From: Hydrogenophaga sp.
GTDB lineage: Bacteria > Pseudomonadota > Gammaproteobacteria > Burkholderiales > Burkholderiaceae_C
Direction of reading: 5' to 3'
Length of the DNA: 48,523 bases
NCBI RefSeq assembly: GCF_018780385.1
Contig: NZ_JADMJO010000010.1
Location: 1-48,523, forward strand
Below the pieces are notes generated by a model. The model was not told the origin of the DNA, did no database searches, and saw only the letters and a program-made list of their open reading frames with translations. Position 1 is the stretch's first letter. Every line of letters starts with the position of its first letter. Positions 25,354 through 33,557 of this stretch are shown here, piece by piece. The translations under genes were made by a program, and so were the position numbers.

Positions 25354-26277
25354 ATGAGCAACGCCATTCAACCCGCCGACCTGGGCTTCTTTTCCGTGCT
25401 GGCGGGGGCGGGCAGTCTGAGTGCCGCGGCCCGCGAACTCGGTGTCACCACGCCCGCGGTGAGCAAACATCTGGCGCAGATGGAGGCGCGCCTGGGCGTG
25501 GTGCTGGTCAACCGCACCACCCGGCGCATGGGCATGACGCCCGAGGGTGAGCTCTACCTGGAGCATGCGCGCCGCATCCTCGGCGAGATTGACGGCATGC
25601 AGGAGCTGCTGGGTGTGTCCAAAGGAACACCCAAAGGCTTGCTGCGCGTGAATGCGACGCTGGGCTTCGGTCGCAGTCATGTGGCGCCACTGATCTCACG
25701 CTTCGTTCGCAAGCACCCGCAGATGGAGGTGCAGTTGCAACTCTCGGTCAACCCGCCCGCGCTGACCGACGACTCGTTCGATGTCTGCATTCGCTTCGGC
25801 GCGCCGCCCGACGCACGCGTGATCGCCCGCCACATCGCACCCAACCGGCGACTGCTCTGCGCCTCGCCCGCCTACCTGGCCAGACACGGCACACCCAGGG
25901 TGCCCAACGATCTGGTCAAACACAACTGCATCGGCATCCGCCAGGGTGAAGAGGCCTACGGGCTGTGGCGACTGAGCAGCGGACGCGGCAAGAACGTCAC
26001 CACCGAAGCCATCAAGACACGCGGCAACCTGACCACCAACGACGGCGAGATCGCGGTCAACTGGGCACTCGATGGCCACGGCATCCTCATGCGGGCCGAG
26101 TGGGACATCGAGCGCTACCTGGCCAACGGGCGCCTCATCCAGGTGCTGCCTCAGCACGCCACACCCGACGCCGACATCTACGCCGTCTACCCACAACGCC
26201 ACCAACTGGCGGTGCGTGTGCGGGCGTTTGTTGATTTCGTGGCGCTGTCGTTCAAGAAGCAGGCGGGCGCAGCGTAG
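25354..26277 (+). CDS. LysR family transcriptional regulator
   Basis: A 307-residue LysR-type regulator with the helix-turn-helix at about residues 12-50 (FSVLAGAGSLSAAARELGVTTPAVSKHLAQME) and an effector-binding domain (GLLRVNATLGFGRSHVAPLI, CIRFGAPPD). It is divergent from the ttuC-bug operon and probably activates it in response to tartrate or malate, as DmlR-type LysR proteins do. An inverted repeat in the shared promoter region may be its site. Confidence 0.9.
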   Translation: MSNAIQPADLGFFSVLAGAGSLSAAARELGVTTPAVSKHLAQMEARLGVVLVNRTTRRMGMTPEGELYLEHARRILGEIDGMQELLGVSKGTPKGLLRVNATLGFGRSHVAPLISRFVRKHPQMEVQLQLSVNPPALTDDSFDVCIRFGAPPDARVIARHIAPNRRLLCASPAYLARHGTPRVPNDLVKHNCIGIRQGEEAYGLWRLSSGRGKNVTTEAIKTRGNLTTNDGEIAVNWALDGHGILMRAEWDIERYLANGRLIQVLPQHATPDADIYAVYPQRHQLAVRVRAFVDFVALSFKKQAGAA

Positions 26278-26357
26278 GTGGACGGATCGCCATCATGGCG
26301 CTGGGCGAGTGTGGATTTCCTCACACTCTTCTCTGAAGAGATGCGCTTGAGCATCCC

Positions 26358-26377
26358 TATGTTGGACACCGAACATA
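26358..26377. promoter_or_regulatory. Inverted repeat upstream of the FecR-domain gene
   Basis: TATGTT-N8-AACATA is a perfect six-base dyad 86-105 bases upstream of the start at 26463. A smaller hairpin, CTCTT-CTCTG-AAGAG, lies just before it. The 185-base gap holds no gene that I can see; the dyad may be an operator. Confidence 0.35.
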
Positions 26378-26462
26378 CGAGCAGCGAGGGGGTCCGTACT
26401 GTCCGCCGCAGACCAGGGTGCGCCGGGTCTGTTTTTCGACAACGCAAAACAAGGGGGACCTG

Positions 26463-26912
26463 ATGAAGCGCTTGATCTTTGCCTCGCTGCTGGCGGTGGT
26501 GGGGCCGTTGGGGTTTGTCGGGTCGGCTGGCGCGAATGGCGACCATGTCGCCACGTTCAAGAATGTGTCCGGGGAGATCGGCATCGCCCGCAATGGCTCC
26601 ACGCTGGACGCCGTGTCGGGCTCGACGCTGTTCGTCTCGGACCGCATCGTCTCCGGCACCGGGTCTTCCGCGGGCGTCGTGTTCAAGGACGGAACGACGC
26701 TGACGGTCGGGCCTTCCACCGACATTCAGGTTCGCGACTACGCCTTTGAGCCCAAGCAGGCGAAATACGAGTTTTTTGTCTACCTCGCCAGAGGGGCCCC
26801 GATCTATTCGTCCGGAATGATCGCCAAGCTGGCGCCGGAATCGGTCAAGGTGGGCACGCCCACGGCGACCATCGGCGTTCGCGGGACACGATTCATCATC
26901 GAGGCGGACTAG
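26463..26912 (+). CDS. FecR domain exported protein
   Basis: A 149-residue protein with a signal peptide (cleavage near SAGA, residues 23-25) followed by one FecR domain (VSGEIGIARNGSTLDAVSGSTLFVSDRIVSG, FKDGTTLTVGPSTDIQVRDYAF, VGTPTATIGVRGTRF). It lacks the cytoplasmic anti-sigma part and membrane helix of true FecR regulators, so it is a free periplasmic version. An AAGGGGG ribosome site precedes the ATG. An OmpA-like lipoprotein gene follows eight bases after its stop. FecR-OmpA pairs often precede a CHASE2 signalling gene; here a TonB/TolA-like gene follows instead. Confidence 0.85.
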   Translation: MKRLIFASLLAVVGPLGFVGSAGANGDHVATFKNVSGEIGIARNGSTLDAVSGSTLFVSDRIVSGTGSSAGVVFKDGTTLTVGPSTDIQVRDYAFEPKQAKYEFFVYLARGAPIYSSGMIAKLAPESVKVGTPTATIGVRGTRFIIEAD

Positions 26913-26920
26913 TCTCGGCC

Positions 26921-27556
26921 ATGAGGACATCACAAACCCGGTGCGTCCGGTTCGCGGCGCCGCTCCTGCTCGCCATCGCACTTCTCGGCGGATGTGCGAC
27001 ACAGCCGCCCACCAGCACCAGAACCACCGTCGTTCTGATGCCCGATGAGGACAGCACGGTGGGCGCCGTCTCGATTTTGACGGCCTCGGGATCGCAGCGG
27101 CTGGACAAAGCGTTCAGCTACACGTCCGTCAATGGGAGCCACGCGGCACCGTCCAAAGCCAGGGCGCTTGGCCGCGACACGATCGACACGGCTTACGGCG
27201 CCCTGCTCAAGGCACAACCGCCCAAGCCCACGACCTTCATCCTGCAGTTCCTGTTGGACAAGACCGAGCTGACCGAAGAGTCGAAGGCCATGCTTCCCGC
27301 CCTCTTTGGTGCGGTGCGCGAGCGCAAGCCCACCAGCATCACGGTTTTCGGGCACGCCGATGCCAGCGGTTCGAAGGAATGGAATTTGAAGTTGTCGGCC
27401 GATCGAGCCGAGACCGCTGCCAACCTTCTCAGAACGAACGATCCCTCGCTCAAGGACATCGAGGTGCAATTCTTCGGTGAAGCCAAGCCTCTGACGCCCT
27501 CCGGTTCGCGTGCTTCGGAACCGCGCAACCGGCGTGTCGAAATCCTGATTTTTTGA
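26921..27556 (+). CDS. OmpA family lipoprotein
   Basis: A 211-residue lipoprotein with lipobox LGGC (Cys25), an uncharacterised N-terminal half and a C-terminal OmpA-like peptidoglycan-binding domain from about residue 105. Key elements are FILQFLLDKTELTEES, VFGHADASGSKEWNLKLSADRA and the closing NRRVEI. It would be anchored in the outer membrane and grip peptidoglycan. It is translationally close to the FecR-domain gene and probably forms an envelope unit with it and the TonB/TolA-like gene downstream. Confidence 0.88.
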   Translation: MRTSQTRCVRFAAPLLLAIALLGGCATQPPTSTRTTVVLMPDEDSTVGAVSILTASGSQRLDKAFSYTSVNGSHAAPSKARALGRDTIDTAYGALLKAQPPKPTTFILQFLLDKTELTEESKAMLPALFGAVRERKPTSITVFGHADASGSKEWNLKLSADRAETAANLLRTNDPSLKDIEVQFFGEAKPLTPSGSRASEPRNRRVEILIF

Positions 27557-27713
27557 TCGCGAGCCGCCTGGAACAGGCTCGCCAAGACCCCGCACACGGA
27601 CCCGACAGTTTGGATACGACAATCGGCCGGATGCTGCTCACGACACTCTCCCCAGCGCTTGGGTCCGACCCGGCCCGCCTGGACCGTGCCTGCGCAACGA
27701 CGGCGGAGGACCT

Positions 27714-29831
27714 TTGAGCTCCACCGGTCCCAGCGTTTCCCCCACACCCGCCTCTGCCCCGAAACCCGCGGGATCGCCCTGGGGTGCCTTCCGTGGGCGG
27801 CCGCGGGGCGAACGCCTGACGCCCGAGCGCAGGCGCATGTCCTTCGCTCTGCTGTTCTCCCTGCTGTTCCATGCATTGCTGCTGGGCCTGACCTTTGGTG
27901 GCCAGGGCATCGGGCTGCCGGGTTTCGGATTTCCCTGGCAGGACCGGCGGATCGAGGTGCCCAATCTGCGCGTGCTCCTGACTGCTGCGAAGGGCACGGC
28001 GGCGGCGCCTGCGGAGGCGCCAGTCGTGGAGCCATTGCCACCCGCGCAGGCGACGCGCTCTGTGGCTGGGCGGTCTGAGCCAACGCCTGCGAAGCCTTCG
28101 GCGCCGACTGCTGAGCCGGCACGGGAACCGGCAGAAAGCGTGCCGCCGACCCAGCCTGAGCCCGTCATCGCGGCAGCGCCGAGCGAACCCGTTCCAGAGG
28201 CCGCGTTGCCTCCGGCTCAAGAGGCTGGCAAGCCTGCGGTCGCACCGGTCGCACCGGTCGCCCCGCAAGCACAAGAGCCACCCGCCGAGGTGGCTCTGCT
28301 CAACCGCGCCGAGCCGCAGGCACAACCGCAGGAAGCGGCGCAGGAGCTTGAGCGTGTGGAAGCTGCGCGGCAAGAGGCAGCGAGATTGGAAACAACACAG
28401 AAAGAGGCTGCGCGGGTAGAGGCCGCGAAGCGGGAAGAAGCGCAACAGGAGACGGCCCGGCAGGAACTGGCGCGCGTCGAGGCCACGCGGCTGGAGGCTG
28501 AGCGCCAGGCCGCCGCTCGACAGGAAGCGGCGCAGGTCGACAGCGCACGGCTGGAGGTCGAGCGCCAGGGCGCGGCTCGCCAGAAGGCAGCGCAACTGGC
28601 CGCGGCACAGCAGGAAGAAGCCGAGCGTCAAGAGGCGGCACGGCAGGAGGCCGCCCGCGCGGACGCAGCCCGACGCAAAGCCGCGCAGGCCGACGCCGAG
28701 CGCGTGGAGGCCGAACGACAAGCCAGGGCCCAACAAGAGGCAACGCAACAAGAGACTGCCCGCCAGGAAGCGGCGCGCGTCGAAGCTGCACGCCTGGAAG
28801 CCGAACGCCGGGAGGCTGCACGGCAAGCGGCGACTCAGCAGGAAGCCACTCGCCAGCAAGCGGAGCAGGCCGAAGCCGCGCGGCGGCTGGAAGCCGAACG
28901 CCAGGAGGCAGAGCGACAGGCGGCTGCAAGGCAACAAGCGAGCGAGCAGGAAGCCGCCCGCCAGCAAGCGCAACGGGTTGAAGCCGCGCGGTTGGAGGCA
29001 GAACGCCAGGCGTCGGCCCGGCAAGCGGCAACTCAGCAAGAAGCCGCTCGCCAGGAGGCGGCACGCGTCGAAACGGCTCGGTTGGAAGCCGAGCGCCAAG
29101 CAGCGGCACAACGCGCGGCCGCGCAACAGGAAGCCGCACGCCAGCAAGCCGCCCAGGCCGAAGCCGCACGTCAGGAAGCCGGACGCCAGGCAGCCGCGCA
29201 GCAAGAGTCCGCGCGGCAGGAAGGGGCCCGCCAACAAGCCGCCGAAGCCGCACGGCAAGAAGGCGAGCGCCAGGCGGCCGCGCAGCAGGCGGCTGGTCAG
29301 CAGGAGGCTGCCCGCCAGCAAACGGCTCAGGGAGAAGCCGCACGCCTTCAGGCCGAGCGGCAGGAGGCGGAAGCGAAACGCGAAGAGCGGCTTCGGGCCA
29401 TCGGGCGGCAGCTGAACGAAGAAGCCGACCGGCGGGAGGCGGCCGAAGCGGCCGCACGCCGCTCGCCCTCGGCAAGCACCTTGCGTCGGGCCCGGCTCTT
29501 CGGGCGCACCGATCCCAACACCGAGCTCATCCTCTATGCGGAAGCCTGGGCCCGCAAGATCCAGATGAACATGACCATCGACATGGTTCGCGAAGCGGCG
29601 AAGCAGCCCCACACCCAGCCCGTGGTGACGGTGGCGATCCGAAGCGATGGCACGGTGGAGTCGGTGACCTTTGTGCGCTCCAGCGGCGTGGCGGCCATCG
29701 ACGAGGCCATACCGCGCATCGTGCACAGCCAGGCGAACTACCCGGCGTTTCCGCCCGGCCTGGCGAGCGAGTACGACGTGATCGAGATCCGCCGCACCTG
29801 GCATTTCGACACGGCCGTGCGGCTGTACTGA
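27714..29831 (+). CDS. TonB/TolA-like protein with very long helical spacer
   Basis: A protein of up to 705 residues. A short cytoplasmic leader precedes one membrane helix (MSFALLFSLLFHALLLGLTFG, residues 42-62, with the His typical of TonB/TolA anchors), then a Pro/Ala-rich stretch, then about 380 residues of Ala/Glu/Gln/Arg-rich helix (residues 204-583), and a C-terminal TonB-type domain (IRSDGTVESVTFVRSSGVAAIDEAI, IRRTWHF). TonB and TolA transmit inner-membrane proton-motive energy to outer-membrane partners. The TTG start at 27714 has GGAGGA only three bases away; the ATG at 27837 (residue 42) is an alternative. No exbB/exbD or tolQR is in the window. Confidence 0.83.
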   Translation: MSSTGPSVSPTPASAPKPAGSPWGAFRGRPRGERLTPERRRMSFALLFSLLFHALLLGLTFGGQGIGLPGFGFPWQDRRIEVPNLRVLLTAAKGTAAAPAEAPVVEPLPPAQATRSVAGRSEPTPAKPSAPTAEPAREPAESVPPTQPEPVIAAAPSEPVPEAALPPAQEAGKPAVAPVAPVAPQAQEPPAEVALLNRAEPQAQPQEAAQELERVEAARQEAARLETTQKEAARVEAAKREEAQQETARQELARVEATRLEAERQAAARQEAAQVDSARLEVERQGAARQKAAQLAAAQQEEAERQEAARQEAARADAARRKAAQADAERVEAERQARAQQEATQQETARQEAARVEAARLEAERREAARQAATQQEATRQQAEQAEAARRLEAERQEAERQAAARQQASEQEAARQQAQRVEAARLEAERQASARQAATQQEAARQEAARVETARLEAERQAAAQRAAAQQEAARQQAAQAEAARQEAGRQAAAQQESARQEGARQQAAEAARQEGERQAAAQQAAGQQEAARQQTAQGEAARLQAERQEAEAKREERLRAIGRQLNEEADRREAAEAAARRSPSASTLRRARLFGRTDPNTELILYAEAWARKIQMNMTIDMVREAAKQPHTQPVVTVAIRSDGTVESVTFVRSSGVAAIDEAIPRIVHSQANYPAFPPGLASEYDVIEIRRTWHFDTAVRLY
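28327..29465 (+). repeat. Degenerate coiled-coil coding repeat
   Basis: The stretch codes for irregular reiterations of units like RQEAARVEAARLEAERQ, about 380 residues long. The DNA is correspondingly repetitive and GC-rich, which makes long antisense open frames appear here. Unit length varies, so this is a low-complexity helix rather than a clean tandem array. Confidence 0.8.
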
Positions 29832-29954
29832 GCCTGCGGTCAGCGCCCTATTTTTAAGCACCCTCCGCCAAGCCAGGCGGGCGGCGGGCTGCGGCGGTTG
29901 TCCACCTTGTTATCCACAGCGTAGGGCACAGTCTCTGTGCGTAAAGTCACGCGC

Positions 29955-31076
29955 TCACGGCATCGACAGCATGTGCCCCACGCGCGCGTCGCCTCGCCCG
30001 CCCAGCACCAGCGCGTGAGCGGCTTGCACGGCGCTGGGGCCTTTGTGGTGCTCCACCACCACCCAGGGCGCCCCCGGCTGGCTCACCAGGGCCATGAAGG
30101 CGTGCCAGGCCTGGCCCATGCGTTCGTTGAAACCGGCGGTGCCCCAGTCACCGTGGCGCTTCTTGGCCTGGGCGGGCGCAAAGAACAGCACCGGGCGCGG
30201 CCCGGCCAGATCGCGCCCCCCGGCGAGCTGGTCCACATGGGTGCCGCCGATGGAGCAGCTGTAGGCCAGCGCGCTGAAGCGGCCGTGGATGGCCTTGCGC
30301 AGCGCGCCGTTGCCCGCAAAGTCCACGTACACGCAGGGTGTGTCCTGCGGCAGTTGCTCGAGCTGGTCGTAGGTGAGCACGCGGCTGTACACGCCCAGGC
30401 TTTCACAAAACGCCACGTTGCCCGGCGAGGTGAGGCCCACCACCTCCACCTCGGGCCGCTTCGCCAGCTGGGCGGCCGTGGCGTAAGCCGTCTTGCTGCT
30501 GGCCGAGGACAGCAGCATCACGCCGCGCCTCCCGCCTTGATTCGCTCCAAAGAAGTCGTTGTCGGCCAGGAAATCGTCGATCAGCCAGGCGGTGAGGAAG
30601 AGCGGGCGCAGCAAGGCCTGCAGCGGCTCGGTGGCGGAATCGTGCAGCGGGTCCACCGCGCAGCGCAGATAGTTGTTGTAGACCGGGTGCAGCGTGGCGC
30701 GGTGCGGCGCGCCGTCAAAGAACCCTTCGGGCGAAAGGCGCACGGGCTTGAGCACCGCGTGTGAGGCCATGGGCCAGTAGCCGTACAGGCGTTCGCCCAC
30801 GGCCACGCCCGCGCACCGCGTCTCTTCCACCACGCCAAAGCCCCACACCGGCACCAGGCCCCAGGCCACCGTGTCACCGCCCTCGGGCGCGACCGGGAAA
30901 AACTGCCAGTAGTTCATCGCGTCACCAAACGCGGCGTAGGTGATGTTGTTGGAGGTGTAGGCAAAGTGCTCGATGCGCACACGGATCTCGCCGTCAGCGA
31001 GTGGCGCGTCGGGCAACTGCACGGTGCGGGTGGTAGCGAGCTGGTCCTTGCGGACCTGGAATTGCTGTGTGGTCAT
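29955..31076 (-). CDS. DUF2855 family protein
   Basis: A 373-residue protein of the DUF2855 family, related to medium-chain dehydrogenases. It has an N-terminal barrel-like part (GEIRVRIEHFAYTSNNITYAAFG) and a Rossmann-like centre (GVMLLSSASSKTAYATAAQLAKR, VVGLTSPGNVAFCESLG). The usual zinc ligands of alcohol dehydrogenases are not evident. The reaction is unknown. The start at 31076 (MTTQQFQV) fits the family; the upstream extension is Arg-rich and unlikely to be coding. The 123 bases between it and the convergent TonB/TolA-like gene hold one TTATCCACA and no gene. Confidence 0.85.
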   Translation of the reverse strand: MTTQQFQVRKDQLATTRTVQLPDAPLADGEIRVRIEHFAYTSNNITYAAFGDAMNYWQFFPVAPEGGDTVAWGLVPVWGFGVVEETRCAGVAVGERLYGYWPMASHAVLKPVRLSPEGFFDGAPHRATLHPVYNNYLRCAVDPLHDSATEPLQALLRPLFLTAWLIDDFLADNDFFGANQGGRRGVMLLSSASSKTAYATAAQLAKRPEVEVVGLTSPGNVAFCESLGVYSRVLTYDQLEQLPQDTPCVYVDFAGNGALRKAIHGRFSALAYSCSIGGTHVDQLAGGRDLAGPRPVLFFAPAQAKKRHGDWGTAGFNERMGQAWHAFMALVSQPGAPWVVVEHHKGPSAVQAAHALVLGGRGDARVGHMLSMP

Positions 31077-31170
31077 GGTGCGGGCGCGCGGGTAGTGACG
31101 GCAACGCCATGGTGCACCGATCTGGCGCTCACGGTTGTCACGCACGTTCGCGGGCCCGTCTCAATGACTC

Positions 31171-31234
31171 AGGGCGCACACACATTCAGCGGGCCCAGCC
31201 GCACGAGGGCCCACACACGGATGTGTGCGCCCTC
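31171..31234 (-). repeat. Competing hairpins after the 19-residue ORF
   Basis: AGGGCGCACACA (31171-31182) is perfectly complementary to TGTGTGCGCCCT (31222-31233). The latter can instead pair locally within 31205-31234 (GAGGGC, CACACA with TGTGTG, GCCCTC, one C-C mismatch). The stems are mutually exclusive because they share one arm. No U run follows on the minus strand. The gap 31077-31442 holds these hairpins, the tiny ORF and nothing else that I can identify. Confidence 0.5.
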
Positions 31235-31244
31235 GCACCAGGAT

Positions 31245-31304
31245 TCAACGGAACACGAGGAACAGGATGATGATGAGCAATAAAGCGCCGCCGCCGATGT
31301 ACAT
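31245..31304 (-). CDS. Tiny hydrophobic peptide (19 residues)
   Basis: A 19-residue reading frame, MYIGGGALLLIIILFLVFR, predicted to be a single membrane-inserted helix with a Gly-rich N-terminus and an Arg at the end. A clear ribosome site, GGGAGA, lies seven bases before the ATG. Very short hydrophobic proteins of the MYIGGG...LLIII type are found in other proteobacteria (recollection, not searched). It lies between an MFS exporter gene and a DUF2855 gene, all on the minus strand. A hairpin follows the stop. Function unknown. Confidence 0.6.
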   Translation of the reverse strand: MYIGGGALLLIIILFLVFR

Positions 31305-31442
31305 GTGATTCTCCCGAGCGTTGCCGGCCCTCGGTGAGGGGCGTCGGCATGTGCCTGCAGGATCATCTGACCACTTGTGCCAGGCGGTGGTCTGTTCGCC
31401 AGCGAACCCATCGCCTCCAGCTTGCTCAGGCCAGCCAGGACG

Positions 31443-32678
31443 TCAAGCGTCGTCGGGAGCGCAGCGCACTGGCGCGGCCTTGGTGACGCGCCGACGGTTC
31501 AGTACCACCTGCCCCACCAGCGCCATGCTGCCCAGGCCCAGCATCAACCAACCCAGGTTCACAGCGCCGTGGTGCGGCACCAGGCCCACCGTGTAGCCGC
31601 CCACCGCGCCCATGAGTTGCTGCGCCAGACCCGCCACCGCGGCGGCCGAGCCGGCCAGCGCCGGCACCAACCCCACCGTGCCGGTGAGTGCCGGGGGCAC
31701 CAGGAAACCGTTGCCCAGGCCCATCAACATGAGCGGCAGCGCAAAGGCCAGCGGGGTGTCCACGTTGGCCAGGGCAAGCCCCAGCATGAGCGCAACGCCA
31801 CCCACCGTGCACACCTGGCCGAGCATCATCATGGCGCGGTCACCGGTGCGGTGCACGAGGTGCGTGGTGAGGTAGTTGCCCAGGATGTAGGACAGGGGCA
31901 CGACCATGATGTAGTAACCGATGCCCGCGGGCCCCACGCCATAACTGCCCAGCACGATGGGCGCGCCCGCCAGAAAGGCGTAGAAGTTGGCGGTGGTCAT
32001 GGCCAGGATGAACACGAACAGCAGAAACGAAGGCTCGCGCGCCAGCCGCGCGTACGACGACAGCATGGCGCCCAGCCAGTGCGGTTGTTCGGTGGTGGCC
32101 GGCGTGTGGTCTGGCAGACCCTTCCACGCGGCCACGAACAGCACGACCGCGAGCACGGCGATGAGCACGAAGTTGGCCTGCCAGCCCAGGCGCACATGGA
32201 TCTGCCCGCCCAGGATGGTGGCGGTGGGCGGGATCAGGCCCATGGCCATGCCCACATAGGCCATCACACGCGTGCGCTCGGGGCCGGTGAAGAGGTCTTG
32301 CACCATGGCCCGGCCGACCACCATGCCGGCCGCGCAACCCGCGCCTTGCAGCACGCGCGCCGCGGTGAGCCAGGCCAGGCTGGGAGAGAGCGCCGCCAGC
32401 ACCGAGCCCAGGCCGGCGAGCGTGAGGCCAAACATCAGCACCTTCTTGCGCCCCAGCCGGTCGGACCACGGGCCGTAGAGCAACTGCAGTCCGCCGTAGG
32501 CCACCACGTAGCCACTGAAGGTGAGCTGCACGCTCGCCTGATCAGAACCGAACATGGCGCCCCACTCCTGCATGGACGGCAGGCAGATGGTCATGGCGAG
32601 CAGGCCGAAAGCCAGCTGCGCGATCAGGTTGGCGATCAGCGGGCCGTGGGAGGGGGTGGCGGATGAAGAAGCGGACAT
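31443..32678 (-). CDS. MFS drug efflux transporter, Bcr/CflA type
   Basis: A 411-residue major facilitator with 12 predicted membrane helices. The loop 2-3 motif reads GPWSDRLGRKKVLMFG, and helix 5 carries the exporter motif (GMAMGLIPPTATILGG). The sequence VARVLQG-like ARVLQGAGCAAGMVVGRAMVQD is typical of the Bcr/CflA group, which exports bicyclomycin, chloramphenicol or other small compounds. It has its own 134-base upstream region shared with a divergent ABC transporter operon. The real substrate is unknown. Confidence 0.88.
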   Translation of the reverse strand: MSASSSATPSHGPLIANLIAQLAFGLLAMTICLPSMQEWGAMFGSDQASVQLTFSGYVVAYGGLQLLYGPWSDRLGRKKVLMFGLTLAGLGSVLAALSPSLAWLTAARVLQGAGCAAGMVVGRAMVQDLFTGPERTRVMAYVGMAMGLIPPTATILGGQIHVRLGWQANFVLIAVLAVVLFVAAWKGLPDHTPATTEQPHWLGAMLSSYARLAREPSFLLFVFILAMTTANFYAFLAGAPIVLGSYGVGPAGIGYYIMVVPLSYILGNYLTTHLVHRTGDRAMMMLGQVCTVGGVALMLGLALANVDTPLAFALPLMLMGLGNGFLVPPALTGTVGLVPALAGSAAAVAGLAQQLMGAVGGYTVGLVPHHGAVNLGWLMLGLGSMALVGQVVLNRRRVTKAAPVRCAPDDA

Positions 32679-32812
32679 GAGGGGAGGCGGCAGTTTAAGG
32701 CTGTTGTGCAGAACACCCTGGACGCAACGCTCATGACTTGACCGGCATCAAGGCCACATGGCGGCCCGGGTGGTCGAATCGACGCGGGTCATCTTTTTGC
32801 CCGACAACCCCG

Positions 32813-33550
<738 letters not shown>

Positions 33551-33557
33551 GCACACC

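Noticed and set aside
28327..29465. Possible CRISPR-like or minisatellite array
   Set aside because: Unit length is irregular, there are no unique spacers, and the reading frame codes for a coiled coil.
27450..29861. An 803-codon open frame opposite the TonB/TolA-like gene, rich in Leu, Phe, Cys and Gly
   Set aside because: It is the complement of the Ala/Glu/Gln/Arg repeat and resembles a membrane protein only by composition; the sense frame has a TonB domain and a membrane anchor.
29910..29918. TTATCCACA, a perfect DnaA box
   Set aside because: A single box with no cluster, AT-rich unwinding region or replication gene nearby; not evidence for an origin.
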